DNA of 64,000 nt from Aquitalea aquatilis (GCF_005155025.1 NZ_CP039731.1:3906001-3970000), one strand, 5' to 3'. Positions 9,793 to 18,222 are shown, counted from the stretch's first letter. The notes: a model not told the origin generated them from the letters alone. Translations and numbers: made by a program.

Positions 9793-11706
9793 ATGAAACG
9801 CATTCACAAGCTCCCAGATCACCTCGTCAACCAGATCGCCGCTGGCGAAGTGGTGGAACGCCCCGCCTCCGCCCTCAAGGAAATGCTGGAAAACAGCCTG
9901 GACTCCGGTGCCAGCAAGATCACGGTCGATCTGGCCCAGGGCGGCATCAAGCTGATTCGCGTCACCGACAACGGCAGCGGCATTACCGCCGATGATCTGC
10001 CGCTGGCACTGGACCGCCACGCCACCAGCAAGATTGCCTCGCTGGATGACCTGGAACAGGTCGGCACCCTGGGCTTTCGTGGTGAGGGACTGGCCAGCGT
10101 GGCCTCGGTATCGCGCCTCACCCTGACCAGCCGGCCGGCTGACAGCAGCCACGCCTACCAGATCATCGCCATCGATGGCCAGTTGCACCCGGTGGAACCG
10201 GCCGCCCACGCGGCGGGCACCAGTGTGGAAGTGGTAGACCTGTACTTCAACACCCCGGCGCGGCGCAAATTCCTCAAGAGTGAAAACACCGAATACGCCC
10301 ACTGCGAAGCCACTTTCGAACGCATTGCCCTGGCGCATCCGCAAGTCGAGTTTCTGCTGCGCCACAATGGCAAGGTAATCTGGCGCTTGCCGGCGCAAGA
10401 CCTGGCCGAGCGTGTTGGCGCACTGCTGGGCAAGGATTTCATCAGCGAAGCCATTGCGGTGGAGACCTCCGCTGGCAGCATGACGCTGAGCGGTTTTGTT
10501 GGCTCGCCCACTTATTCCAAGGCCAGCCGCGACGCCCAATATTTCTACGTCAATGGCCGCTTCGTGCGCGACAAGACCGCCCAGCATGCGCTGCGCCAGG
10601 CCTACCGCGATGTACTGCATCACGACCGCCACCCGGTGTATGCACTGTTCCTGTCGATGGACCCGGCCGGGGTGGATGTGAATGTGCACCCCACCAAGAT
10701 CGAGGTGCGCTTTCGCGAAAGCCAGGCCATCCACCAGTTTCTGTTCCACAGCATCAACAAGGCACTGGCCGCCACCACCGCGGGCAGCAGTTCCCCCGTG
10801 CCAGCCCAGGGCGAGATCAATCAGGACACCATGCAAGGCAGCCGCTCCGCAGCCGAACCGCAAGCAGCCCTGTTTCCGCCGCGCGCCCCTCTGTCGGCCG
10901 CAACGCCCGCCAGCAGTGCCAGCGGCCATACCCCGGTGCGCCCCTTCAGCTATCAGCAGCAGAGCATCCCGCTGCATGTGGCACGCGAGGCCATCGGCAC
11001 CTACGACAAGATGTTCTCCGGCCTGCGCGAAGAAGAAAACCGCAGCACGCCAGCTAGCGACAACCTGCCAGCCATGCTGTCGCCGGCCCAGTTGCAGGCA
11101 CTGCCACAAGCCAGTGAAGGCATTCCGCCGCTGGGCTTTGCCCTGGCCCAGTTGCACGGCGTCTATATCCTCAGTCAGTGCGAAGACGGGCTGATCGTGG
11201 TGGACATGCATGCCGCTCACGAACGCATTGTCTACGAACGGCTGAAAACCGCGCTGGAAGCCGACATCATCCCCATGCAACCCTTGCTGCTGCCGGTATC
11301 CTTTGCCGCCGACCGCATGGAAGTGGCCACGGTGCACGAGCATGGCGAGCAGATGAAACAGCTGGGCGTGGAGCTGGCTCCGCTCTCCCCCACCCAGATT
11401 GCCGTGCGCGGCGTGCCGGTATGGCTGCAGGATGGCAACCCGGTGGATCTGGCGCGGGCCGTGCTCAAGGATGTGCGCGAATTCGGCCTCAGCCAGGTGC
11501 TGACCGAACGGCGCAACGAATTGCTGGCCACCATGGCCTGCCACGGCGCAGTACGTGCCAACCGCCAGCTGACGCTGACTGAAATGAATGCCCTGCTGCG
11601 TGACATGGAAAACACCGAGCGCTCCAACCAGTGCAATCACGGCCGCCCCACCTGGTCGCGACTGGGCATGAAGGACCTCGACAATCTGTTCATGCGCGGG
11701 CGCTGA
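9793..11706 (+). CDS. mutL: DNA mismatch repair protein MutL
   Basis: ATP-dependent matchmaker between MutS and downstream repair factors. The start is the ATG giving MKRIHKLPDHLVNQIAAGEV; an upstream in-frame ATG adds 25 residues unlike MutL. The 637-residue protein has the GHKL ATPase motifs (LENSLDSGASKI, TDNGSGI, TLGFRGEGLASVASV), a Pro/Ala/Ser-rich linker (about 335-420) and a C-terminal dimerisation domain. That domain carries DMHAAHERIVYE, fitting the DxHA(x)2E(x)4E endonuclease motif, plus ACHGAVRANRQLT and CNHGRPTW. It therefore looks like a nicking MutL, as in Neisseria, rather than the non-nicking E. coli type. tdk follows after 25 nt. Confidence 0.98.
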   Translation: MKRIHKLPDHLVNQIAAGEVVERPASALKEMLENSLDSGASKITVDLAQGGIKLIRVTDNGSGITADDLPLALDRHATSKIASLDDLEQVGTLGFRGEGLASVASVSRLTLTSRPADSSHAYQIIAIDGQLHPVEPAAHAAGTSVEVVDLYFNTPARRKFLKSENTEYAHCEATFERIALAHPQVEFLLRHNGKVIWRLPAQDLAERVGALLGKDFISEAIAVETSAGSMTLSGFVGSPTYSKASRDAQYFYVNGRFVRDKTAQHALRQAYRDVLHHDRHPVYALFLSMDPAGVDVNVHPTKIEVRFRESQAIHQFLFHSINKALAATTAGSSSPVPAQGEINQDTMQGSRSAAEPQAALFPPRAPLSAATPASSASGHTPVRPFSYQQQSIPLHVAREAIGTYDKMFSGLREEENRSTPASDNLPAMLSPAQLQALPQASEGIPPLGFALAQLHGVYILSQCEDGLIVVDMHAAHERIVYERLKTALEADIIPMQPLLLPVSFAADRMEVATVHEHGEQMKQLGVELAPLSPTQIAVRGVPVWLQDGNPVDLARAVLKDVREFGLSQVLTERRNELLATMACHGAVRANRQLTLTEMNALLRDMENTERSNQCNHGRPTWSRLGMKDLDNLFMRGR

Positions 11707-11731
11707 ACCACTTTTTATTTGAAACAGACGT

Positions 11732-12289
11732 ATGGCCAAACTGTTTTTCCGCTACGCCGCCATGAACAGCGGCAAGAGCACCCAGCTGCTACAAATCGCC
11801 AATAATTACGAGAGCATGGGCAAGCAGGTGGCGCTGTATACCGCCGCCATCGACGACCGCTTCGGCGTGGGCATGATTTCCTCGCGACTGGGCATCCAGC
11901 GCCAGGCCCGCACCTTTGCCGACCATACCGACTTCCTGGCCGCAGACCTTGCCGGCATCAGTTGCCTGCTGCTGGATGAAGCGCAATTTCTCAGCCCACA
12001 GCAGGTGTGTCAGCTGCATCGGCTGGCGCATACCCGCAATATCCCGGTGATCTGCTTCGGCCTGCGGGTGGACTTTCAGGGCCACCCCTTCCCCGGCTCC
12101 ACCTGGCTGCTGACCCGCGCCGAGGAGATTGAAGAAATCAAGACCATCTGCACCTGCGGCAAGAAGGCCACCATGCATATCCGCATCAATGCCGATGGCA
12201 GCCGGGTGGTAGAGGGCCCGCAAGTGGAGATTGGCGGCGAAGCACGCTATCGCGCCGTCTGCGGCCGCTGTTTTCATCAGGCAGACTGA
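11732..12289 (+). CDS. tdk: Thymidine kinase (type II)
   Basis: Phosphorylates thymidine to dTMP in the salvage pathway. The 185-residue product has the P-loop AAMNSGKSTQLLQ at residues 9-21, the Walker B-like LLLDEAQFL, the substrate lasso region, and the structural zinc site built from ICTCGKK and VCGRCFH. Length is typical of bacterial TK1-like enzymes. It is close behind mutL and before sbcB, a DNA-metabolism run. Confidence 0.96.
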   Translation: MAKLFFRYAAMNSGKSTQLLQIANNYESMGKQVALYTAAIDDRFGVGMISSRLGIQRQARTFADHTDFLAADLAGISCLLLDEAQFLSPQQVCQLHRLAHTRNIPVICFGLRVDFQGHPFPGSTWLLTRAEEIEEIKTICTCGKKATMHIRINADGSRVVEGPQVEIGGEARYRAVCGRCFHQAD

Positions 12290-12370
12290 GGCCGCCCACC
12301 GCCGCGCCTTGGCCCGTGGGCACATCGCTGCCACACTCAAGGCCCGGCCACCCACCGAGTGACAGCCTCC

Positions 12371-13798
12371 ATGCATACTTTTTTCTGGCACGACTATGAA
12401 ACCTTTGGCGCCGTGCCGCGCCAGGATCGCCCTTCGCAGTTTGCCGGGATACGTACCGATGCCGAGCTGAACGAAATCGGCGAACCGGTGATGCTGTACT
12501 GCCAGCCGGCACCCGATTACCTGCCAGCGCCGGAAGCCTGTCTGCTCACCGGCATCACGCCGCAACACTGCCAGGCCCATGGCGTGGCCGAGCATGAATT
12601 CGCCGGCGTGATTGAACGCGAACTGGCCGCGCCGGGCACCATCGGTGTGGGTTACAACTCCTTGCGCTTCGACGATGAGGTCAGCCGCTTCCTGTTCTGG
12701 CGCAATCTGATCGACCCCTATGCGCGCGAATGGCAGAACCAGTGTGGCCGCTGGGACATTCTCGATCTGGTGCGCGCCACCTACGCGCTGCGCCCGGAAG
12801 GCATCGAATGGCCGCAGCACGAAGATGGCCGCCCCAGCTTCAAGCTGGAACACCTGTCCACCGCCAATGGCCTGGCGCACGAAGCCGCCCACGATGCGCT
12901 GTCCGATGTGCGCGCCACCATTGCGCTGGCCAGGCTGATCAAGCAAAAGCAGCCCAAGCTGTTCGACTACTATCTCACCCTGCGCAAGAAAGACGCGGTC
13001 AAGGCGCAGCTGAACCTGCACCAGCCGCGCCCGCTGCTGCATGTGTCCGGCATGTATGGTGTGGAGCGCGGCAATATGGCGATTGTCTGGCCACTGGCCC
13101 AGCACCCCACCAATGGCAATGAAGTGATTGTGTGGGACCTGGCTTTCGACCCGGCCATGCTGCGCGGCCTGAGCGCCGACACCATCCGCCAGCGCATCTA
13201 TACCCGCAGCGAAGATCTGCCAGAAGGCATGACACGGCTGCCGCTCAAGACCATCCACATCAACAAGTCCCCCTTCGTCGTCGCCAATCTCAAGGTGCTG
13301 AGTGCAGATCGCGCCACACACTGGGGCGTGGACATGGCGGTGATTGAGACCCATGCCGCCAGCGCCGCGGTCCTGCCCGACCTCAGCCCCATCTGGCGCC
13401 AGGTCTACCGCCGCGAAGCGGGCGAGGCGCGTGATGTGGACGAAAACCTGTATGGCGGCTTTGTCAGCAACAACGACCGCAAGGTGCTGAACAAGCTGCG
13501 ACTGAAATGTGCCGCCCAGCTCACCAGCGAAATGGCCTTTTTTGAAGATGCCCAGCTGGGCGAGCTGCTGTTCCGCTACCGTGCGCGCAACTTTCCCAGC
13601 AGCCTGTCTGGCGAGGAGAGCCAGCGCTGGCAGCAATGGTGTCGGTACAAGCTGGATGAAGGGCTGGGTGGCCGCAGTCTGGCGCAATTCCAGCAGGAGA
13701 TGGCAGCGGCACGCGAGCGCGAGCTGACGCCGGCCCAACACGCCATCCTGCAACAACTGGATAGTTACGCGGCCAGCCTGCTGCCGCAAAACCACTAA
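12371..13798 (+). CDS. sbcB: Exodeoxyribonuclease I
   Basis: Processive 3'-5' single-strand DNA exonuclease acting in recombination and mismatch repair. The 475-residue product (E. coli 475) has the DEDDh catalytic set: HDYETFG at the N terminus, YNSLRFDDE, and HDALSDVRATIA, followed by the SH3-like and C-terminal helical domains (INKSPFVV, LLFRYRARNFPSSL). I chose the ATG giving MHTFFWHDYETFG; an in-frame GTG 12 nt upstream is also possible. Its place beside mutL suits its role as a mismatch-repair exonuclease. Confidence 0.97.
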   Translation: MHTFFWHDYETFGAVPRQDRPSQFAGIRTDAELNEIGEPVMLYCQPAPDYLPAPEACLLTGITPQHCQAHGVAEHEFAGVIERELAAPGTIGVGYNSLRFDDEVSRFLFWRNLIDPYAREWQNQCGRWDILDLVRATYALRPEGIEWPQHEDGRPSFKLEHLSTANGLAHEAAHDALSDVRATIALARLIKQKQPKLFDYYLTLRKKDAVKAQLNLHQPRPLLHVSGMYGVERGNMAIVWPLAQHPTNGNEVIVWDLAFDPAMLRGLSADTIRQRIYTRSEDLPEGMTRLPLKTIHINKSPFVVANLKVLSADRATHWGVDMAVIETHAASAAVLPDLSPIWRQVYRREAGEARDVDENLYGGFVSNNDRKVLNKLRLKCAAQLTSEMAFFEDAQLGELLFRYRARNFPSSLSGEESQRWQQWCRYKLDEGLGGRSLAQFQQEMAAARERELTPAQHAILQQLDSYAASLLPQNH

Positions 13799-13806
13799 CA
13801 GGAGGT

Positions 13807-13845
13807 TCCGGGGCGGCTACAGCTGTGCGACAATCCCGCCCCGGA
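13807..13845 (+). promoter_or_regulatory. Inverted repeat in the miaA leader
   Basis: TCCGGGGCGG and CCGCCCCGGA are perfect 10-bp arms around a 19-nt spacer holding ACAGCTGT and GACAAT. It lies between the sbcB stop and miaA (26 nt before its ATG). It may be a terminator-like hairpin without T run, an operator, or a stem that hides the miaA start region. Confidence 0.4.
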
Positions 13846-13870
13846 CCCTGCCAGCACTAAAGACCACACC

Positions 13871-14848
13871 ATGTCACAGACACCCGACGCCATCCTGTTG
13901 ATGGGCCCCACCGCCTCCGGCAAGACCGGCCTCGCGCTAGAGCTGGCCCGCCATTTCCCGGTGGAAATCATCAGCGTGGATTCGGCCCTGGTGTATCGCG
14001 GCATGGACATCGGCAGCGCCAAGCCCAGTGCCGAGGAAATGGCGGCCTGCCCGCATCACCTGATCGACATCATCAGCCCGCTGGAAACTTATTCCGCCGC
14101 CCAGTTTCATGCCGATGCCAACCGACTGATCCACGAAATCCGTGGCCGTGGCAATATGCCGCTGCTGGTCGGTGGCACCATGCTGTATTACAAAGCGCTG
14201 CTGGAAGGCTTGTCCGACCTGCCACAAGCCGACGCCGCACTGCGCGCCGAACTGGATACCGAAGCCGGCACCATCGGCTGGCCAGCCATGCACGCCCGGC
14301 TGGCCGAGCTGGACCCGGACACCGCCGCCCGCCTCAATCCCAACGACGCACAACGCATTCACCGCGCGCTGGAAATCTGCCTGATCAGCGGCCAGACCAT
14401 GTCCAGCCTGATTGCCCGTGGCAAGGAAGCTGCGGCCGACTTTAACTGCCTGCCGCTGGCACTGGTGCCGGAGGAGCGCAGCTGGCTACACCAGCGCATT
14501 GCCCAGCGCTTCGACCTGATGCTGCAGCAGGACTTTCTCGGCGAAGTACGCCGCCTGCGCCAGGACTACCCGACACTCACGCCCGAGCTGCCCTCGATGC
14601 GCTGCGTCGGCTACCGCCAGGCCTGGGAGTATCTGGACGGCCAATGCAGCGAAGCCGAATTCATCGAACGCGGCGTGGCGGCCACCCGCCAGCTGTGCAA
14701 ACGGCAGCTCACCTGGATGCGCAGCCTGCCGGTGATTCCGGTCAGCGCCCAGCGCGCCGACCTGGCCGACAGCGTATTGCAGGCCTGTAGCGATTTCATC
14801 GCCGGCCAGCCGCTGGCGGACAGCCTGCGCTATCCCGGCAGCTTTTAA
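13871..14848 (+). CDS. miaA: tRNA dimethylallyltransferase
   Basis: Adds a dimethylallyl group to A37 of tRNAs that read UNN codons. The 325-residue product has the P-loop [15 protein letters not shown], the prenyl-acceptor region [17 protein letters not shown], the [19 protein letters not shown] segment and the tRNA-binding [11 protein letters not shown] near the C terminus. Length and order of motifs match the family. In many bacteria it lies with mutL, as here with tdk and sbcB between. Confidence 0.97.
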   Translation: MSQTPDAILLMGPTASGKTGLALELARHFPVEIISVDSALVYRGMDIGSAKPSAEEMAACPHHLIDIISPLETYSAAQFHADANRLIHEIRGRGNMPLLVGGTMLYYKALLEGLSDLPQADAALRAELDTEAGTIGWPAMHARLAELDPDTAARLNPNDAQRIHRALEICLISGQTMSSLIARGKEAAADFNCLPLALVPEERSWLHQRIAQRFDLMLQQDFLGEVRRLRQDYPTLTPELPSMRCVGYRQAWEYLDGQCSEAEFIERGVAATRQLCKRQLTWMRSLPVIPVSAQRADLADSVLQACSDFIAGQPLADSLRYPGSF

Positions 14849-14934
14849 GAGCTGCCAACAAAAACCGGCTGCTGCATTACCCCAGGGACGCGGCCCCATG
14901 TTTAGCCGCTCTCAGTCGGCCAGCAGCAGACAAG

Positions 14935-14960
14935 AAAAAACCCGCCGCAGCGGGTTTTTT
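14935..14960. terminator. Bidirectional terminator between miaA and ridA-like gene
   Basis: CCCGC and GCGGG form a short stem with a CGCA loop, flanked by six A and six T. It can end transcription of miaA from the left and of the RidA-type gene from the right. Confidence 0.8.
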
Positions 14961-14980
14961 CATCTTCAGCCAAATACGGC

Positions 14981-15328
14981 TTAGCTGGCAGCCACCAGCT
15001 TGATTTCCACTTTCCACGCCGGGTTGGCCAGCTTGGCCTCCACCGTGGCACGGGCCGGCACATTGCCAGCCGGCACCCAGGCATCCCAGGCGGCGTTCAT
15101 GGCGTCGTAATCGGCCAGACTGGCCAGGAAAATGGTCACATCCAGAATCTTGCTTTTGTCCGAACCCAGCTCGGCCAGCAGGGTGTCAATCTGGGCCAGC
15201 ACATTGGCAGTCTGCGCCTGGGCATCGGCCTCGGTGTTTTCCGGTACCTGGCCAGCCAGGAAAATCATGCCATTGCAAACGGCCGCCTCGGCCAGACGTG
15301 CGCCCTGCTTGTGACGATAGATGCTCAT
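14981..15328 (-). CDS. RidA/YjgF-family protein
   Basis: Member of the Rid family; characterised RidA enzymes hydrolyse reactive enamine/imine intermediates from PLP enzymes. The 115-residue product has the family fold motifs: FLAGQVPENTEADAQAQTANVL, LGSDKSKILDVTIFLASLADYDAMNAAWD, and the C-terminal PARATVEAKLANPAWKVEIKL. This keeps an arginine at the position used by active RidA to bind substrate carboxylate, and the later Glu. Which Rid subgroup it belongs to cannot be settled by eye. It is a single gene. Confidence 0.93.
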   Translation of the reverse strand: MSIYRHKQGARLAEAAVCNGMIFLAGQVPENTEADAQAQTANVLAQIDTLLAELGSDKSKILDVTIFLASLADYDAMNAAWDAWVPAGNVPARATVEAKLANPAWKVEIKLVAAS

Positions 15329-15489
15329 GCTGCTTCCCTCTTGCTACGGATGGTGGGTAAAACAGCGATTTTACCGAGAATACAGCTGACTGAAAGCCTG
15401 TTTTCAATAGCACACAGGCATGAATCGCCCTTCAGTCCGGCTTGCCGGGCGCTATTTTGTCGAATGTGCAAAAAAATATAAAAGCAGCG

Positions 15490-15519
15490 TTGACATGGCA
15501 AAAAGCATGGGAATAGAAT
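15490..15519 (+). promoter_or_regulatory. Strong sigma-70 promoter upstream of the NRAMP-related gene leader
   Basis: TTGACA (15490-15495), 18-bp spacer, TAGAAT (15514-15519): six and five of six consensus matches. Transcription would begin near 15526 and run rightward about 1 kb before the transporter gene. Two near-copies of TTTTCAG(G)TTTACT start at 15534 and 15577, about 43 bp apart, just past the expected start. Between the RidA gene and 15927 I see no credible coding region. Confidence 0.6.
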
Positions 15520-15926
15520 CCGGCCTATTCCATTTTTCAGGTTTACTGCCTTGGACTGCCAGAGTCGTCAACAACGTTTTCAGTTTACTCGGTAAGACAC
15601 GCGTCGTATTCCTTCGCCGCCGTTCTGCCGAATAAGCAGGCCGGTGCGCTTCCAGTTTTCTTGCAGCACACCCCCAAAAACCAGTAGTTCAGCCTTGCGC
15701 TCTGCCCTCTTTGCCTGGCAAGCCGGCCTATGGCTTTTGCATACCAGCCAATGCGGCGTATTCGGCCCGATAGCGCATCGCCGCCTGATCTGCCTCAACA
15801 GCCGGCTTGCGCATGACATTGCGCAGCGCTTGCTCACGACGCACACCGATCAGCCAGGACATACATTCAGGCTGACGGGCAGCAATACTTTACCCAGCCG
15901 CGTCCACGCGACGGAAAGGAGCCGCC

Positions 15927-16004
15927 ATGCCATCTGACAGTTGTCGATGTGATTGCCGTACCGTTACGCCATTTTGCCAAACGGGAAGTGCCACCATCGC
16001 CTGA
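15927..16004 (+). CDS. Possible 25-residue leader ORF 1
   Basis: The ORF reads MPSDSCRCDCRTVTPFCQTG and five more residues, with four Cys. AAAGGAG lies 5 nt before the ATG. Its stop is one base before the ATG of the next small ORF. I recognise no family. It is one of three tiny ORFs with good ribosome sites on the leader of the NRAMP-related transporter, so it could be a regulatory peptide or chance. Confidence 0.3.
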   Translation: MPSDSCRCDCRTVTPFCQTGSATIA

Positions 16005-16050
16005 GATGATCGCGATCAAGCACTACCCGGAATACTCCAGGAGTCTGATC

Positions 16051-16194
16051 ATGCACTACGCCATGCTGCTTTCCTCCAGCCAGGAGCGCGAAGTCACCCT
16101 GCCGGACAACTTCAAGCTGTACCAAGAAGACGAAAGCCTGTGGGCCTGCCTCGCCAGCAAGCTGCAGGCACTGAAACTGAAGTTTTTTCATTGA
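16051..16194 (+). CDS. Possible 47-residue small protein (leader ORF 2)
   Basis: The frame reads MHYAMLLSSSQEREVTLPDN and ends LKLKFFH. AGGAG ends 7 nt before the ATG, an ideal ribosome site, which is why I prefer it to the in-frame ATG at 16006 that would add 15 residues. No signal peptide or membrane helix is obvious. No family is recognised. It lies on the presumed leader transcript between the promoter at 15490 and leader ORF 3. Confidence 0.4.
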   Translation: MHYAMLLSSSQEREVTLPDNFKLYQEDESLWACLASKLQALKLKFFH

Positions 16195-16228
16195 AATTGC
16201 CCAGCTTGCTGGCAAAGAAAGGATAAAC

Positions 16229-16300
16229 ATGGACCCCTACCCCAGTAGCGCGGTCGTACTGAGCGGCAAGGCGCCGCCAGGCCGGATGAGGGTGCGCTAA
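16229..16300 (+). CDS. Candidate Mg2+-sensing leader peptide (23 residues, MDPYP start)
   Basis: The ORF encodes MDPYPSSAVVLSGKAPPGRM followed by RVR. AAAGGA lies 6 nt before the ATG. The N terminus Met-Asp-Pro-x-Pro resembles MgtL of Salmonella (MDPEP...) and E. coli (MEPDP...), where acidic-plus-proline residues make the ribosome fall off at low Mg2+ and so switch on mgtA. Here the ORF ends 219 nt before a NRAMP-related transporter gene with magnesium-type signature residues, and a C-rich tract follows. Coding is shown only by start, ribosome site and context; function is inference. Confidence 0.45.
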   Translation: MDPYPSSAVVLSGKAPPGRMRVR

Positions 16301-16356
16301 CCACCAACCTCTTCCCCCCTGTCCGCCTCCCTTCCTTCAGTGCGACCTCCCCGCAC
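16301..16356 (+). promoter_or_regulatory. C-rich, G-poor tract (possible Rho loading site)
   Basis: Starting right after leader ORF 3, this 56-nt stretch is dominated by C and T with very few G, for example CCACCAACCTCTTCCCCCCT. Such bubbles of C over G are typical of rut sites. In the mgtA and corA leaders of Salmonella, Rho termination at such a site is governed by translation of the leader peptide. Confidence 0.4.
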
Positions 16357-16371
16357 GCCGGCCTTCCCGGC
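16357..16371 (+). other. Short hairpin after the C-rich tract
   Basis: GCCGG and CCGGC pair around CCTTC. A second weak hairpin, CTTGT/ACAAG, lies at about 16429-16443. Confidence 0.4.
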
Positions 16372-16486
16372 CACACCATATTGATCTTGCAGCGATTGCC
16401 CTGTTTCAGGATGCCTAGATATCTTCTCTTGTCCGCACACAAGAAAACACATCTATGCGCTCAGAACTGCCGGCTTCTGCTGCCTA

Positions 16487-16503
16487 ATGCTTGCAAAAAG
16501 CAT
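16487..16503 (+). promoter_or_regulatory. Hairpin just before the ribosome site of the NRAMP-related gene
   Basis: ATGCTT and AAGCAT pair around GCAAA, ending 4 nt before the AGGGAG ribosome site (16508-16513). It could influence ribosome loading on the transporter gene. Confidence 0.45.
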
Positions 16504-16519
16504 ACCCAGGGAGTATTGC

Positions 16520-18160
16520 ATGTCCAAAAACGAAAACCAGGCAGCCGTGCTGGATAGCGCCCACGTGGGCGATATCAAGGGGGCATTCGGCACCATCCAC
16601 CACGACGACACTGTCGCCCGCAAGGGCTGGATGGCCAAATTCAAAACCCTGCTCGCCATCCTTGGCCCCGGCCTCATCGTGATGGTCGGCGATAACGATG
16701 CAGGCGCTTTCAGCACCTACGGCCAGGCCGGGCAGAACTACGGCACCTCGCTGCTATGGACGCTGGCCCTGCTGATTCCGGTCATCTACATCAGCCAGGA
16801 AATGGTATTGCGCCTGGGCGCGGTAACCGGCGTGGGCCATGCCCGGCTGATTCTGGAGCGCTTTGGCAAATTCTGGGGTGCATTCAGCGCCATCGACCTG
16901 CTCCTGCTCAATGCGCTGACCATCGTCACCGAATTCATCGGCATCAGCCTGGGCATGGACTTTCTCGGCGTATCCAAGATCACCGGTGTCTTGCTGGCCG
17001 CGCTGTTCATCATGCTGTCCGCCAGCACCGGGGATTTCCGCCGCTTCGAGCGCTTCTCGCTGCTACTGGTATTCGGCAGCCTGATCCTCGTCCCCATTTT
17101 CGTGATGGTGCACCCGCCGCTCAGCCAGGTTGCCCACGACTTTGTCGTGCCGCAGATGCCACCAGGCGGCAAGCTGTCCGACGTCATGCTGCTGATCATC
17201 GGCATTGTTGGCACCACGGTTGCCCCCTGGCAGCTGTTCTTCCAGCAAAGCTATATCATCGACAAACGCATCACCCCGCGCTTCATCAAGTATGAACGTG
17301 CCGACTTGTGGCTGGGCATTGTGCTGGTGATTGTCGGGGCGGTGGCAATGATTTCCTTCACCGCAAAAATCTTCATGGGCCACCCGGAATTCGGCAATTT
17401 CCAGGATGCAGGGGCCATCTGTGCCGGCCTTGCCAAATACTATGGCCGCCTGCCTGGGGTGCTGTTTGCCATTGCCCTGATCGACGCCAGCATCATCGGC
17501 GCCATGGCGGTATCGTTGTCCACCGCCTATGCCCTGGGCGATGTACTGAGTCTGAAGCACTCGCTGCATCGCAAGCCGGGGGATGCCAAGGGCTTTTATG
17601 CCATGTACTGCGGCCTGATCATCCTGGCAGCTGCGCTGGTGCTGCTGCCGGGCGTACCGCTGGGCCTGCTGACCAATGCCGTGCAGACGCTGGCCGGCGT
17701 ACTGCTACCCAGCGCCGTGGTATTCCTGCTGATTCTGTGCAATGACAAGGAAGTACTGGGCCCCTGGGTCAACAACCGCCTGACCAACCTGATTGCCGCC
17801 GCCATTGTGGCCGTACTGGTGCTGCTATCGGTCATCTTGACTGCTGCGGTGGTATTCCCCGACATCTCCAGCGAAACCATCAGCAACATCCTGATTGGCG
17901 GTAGCGTATTGGGCCTGATCATTGCCATTGCCGTGAATGTGCTGCATGCCCGCGAAGAAATGGAAAGGGGCCAGCAGGCCAATCACAAAGCGCACAAGCG
18001 CGATGTACAGCATCGCCATGACTGGCGCATGCCGGCACTGGACAAGCTGAAACCCATGGTACTGTCCAGCCGCAACAAGCTATGGATGTCGGTACTACGG
18101 ACTTATCTGCTCGTCGCCATGGGCATGGTGATTTACAAGGTGATCATTTCCCTGGTCTGA
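16520..18160 (+). CDS. NRAMP-related metal transporter, NRMT (Mg2+)-like
   Basis: Polytopic inner-membrane transporter of the NRAMP superfamily. The start is the ATG giving MSKNENQAAVLDSAHVGD, with GGGAG 6 nt upstream. The 546-residue product has about 11-12 helices. In helix 1 the classical DPGN metal site is replaced by GDNDAGAFSTYG, and in helix 6 the MPH-type motif is replaced by TTVAPWQLFFQQS, with Ala in place of the metal-binding Met. These changes mark the NRMT clade, whose studied member transports Mg2+ as well as Mn2+ rather than being selective for transition metals. A His/Arg-rich cytoplasmic stretch (HKAHKRDVQHRHDW) precedes the last helix. A mgtC-family gene follows, which supports a role in Mg2+ supply. 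Substrate is inference. Confidence 0.88.
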   Translation: MSKNENQAAVLDSAHVGDIKGAFGTIHHDDTVARKGWMAKFKTLLAILGPGLIVMVGDNDAGAFSTYGQAGQNYGTSLLWTLALLIPVIYISQEMVLRLGAVTGVGHARLILERFGKFWGAFSAIDLLLLNALTIVTEFIGISLGMDFLGVSKITGVLLAALFIMLSASTGDFRRFERFSLLLVFGSLILVPIFVMVHPPLSQVAHDFVVPQMPPGGKLSDVMLLIIGIVGTTVAPWQLFFQQSYIIDKRITPRFIKYERADLWLGIVLVIVGAVAMISFTAKIFMGHPEFGNFQDAGAICAGLAKYYGRLPGVLFAIALIDASIIGAMAVSLSTAYALGDVLSLKHSLHRKPGDAKGFYAMYCGLIILAAALVLLPGVPLGLLTNAVQTLAGVLLPSAVVFLLILCNDKEVLGPWVNNRLTNLIAAAIVAVLVLLSVILTAAVVFPDISSETISNILIGGSVLGLIIAIAVNVLHAREEMERGQQANHKAHKRDVQHRHDWRMPALDKLKPMVLSSRNKLWMSVLRTYLLVAMGMVIYKVIISLV

Positions 18161-18168
18161 ACCCTGCC

Positions 18169-18222
18169 GGCAGGCACCCTTGCCTGCCAAAGCGGAGCGG
18201 CACCCCCGGCGGCGTGCCGCTC
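18169..18222 (+). other. Two tandem hairpins between transporter and mgtC-family gene
   Basis: GGCAGG/CCTGCC (18169-18188) and GAGCGGCA/TGCCGCTC (18195-18222) form consecutive stems. No T run follows, so they may set differential expression or mRNA stability within one transcript. Confidence 0.5.

Noticed and set aside
9754-11739. Long minus-strand ORF (661 codons) opposite mutL
   Set aside because: Antisense shadow; the plus strand has all MutL motifs.
15530-15595. PhoP box in the two GTTTA-containing repeats
   Set aside because: The repeats TTTTCAG(G)TTTACT are 43 bp apart, and neither has a second half-site at the 5-bp spacing of a PhoP box.
15420-15635. 71-codon plus-strand ORF upstream of the NRAMP-related gene
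   Set aside because: It covers the near-consensus promoter at 15490-15519 and has no ribosome site or recognisable sequence.
15580-15937. ORFs on both strands (97 codons plus, 88 codons minus)
   Set aside because: They overlap each other, lack ribosome sites and have random-looking composition.
16200-16520. yybP-ykoY (Mn2+) riboswitch before the NRAMP-related gene
   Set aside because: The conserved core sequences of that riboswitch are not found; the leader fits a peptide/Rho model better.
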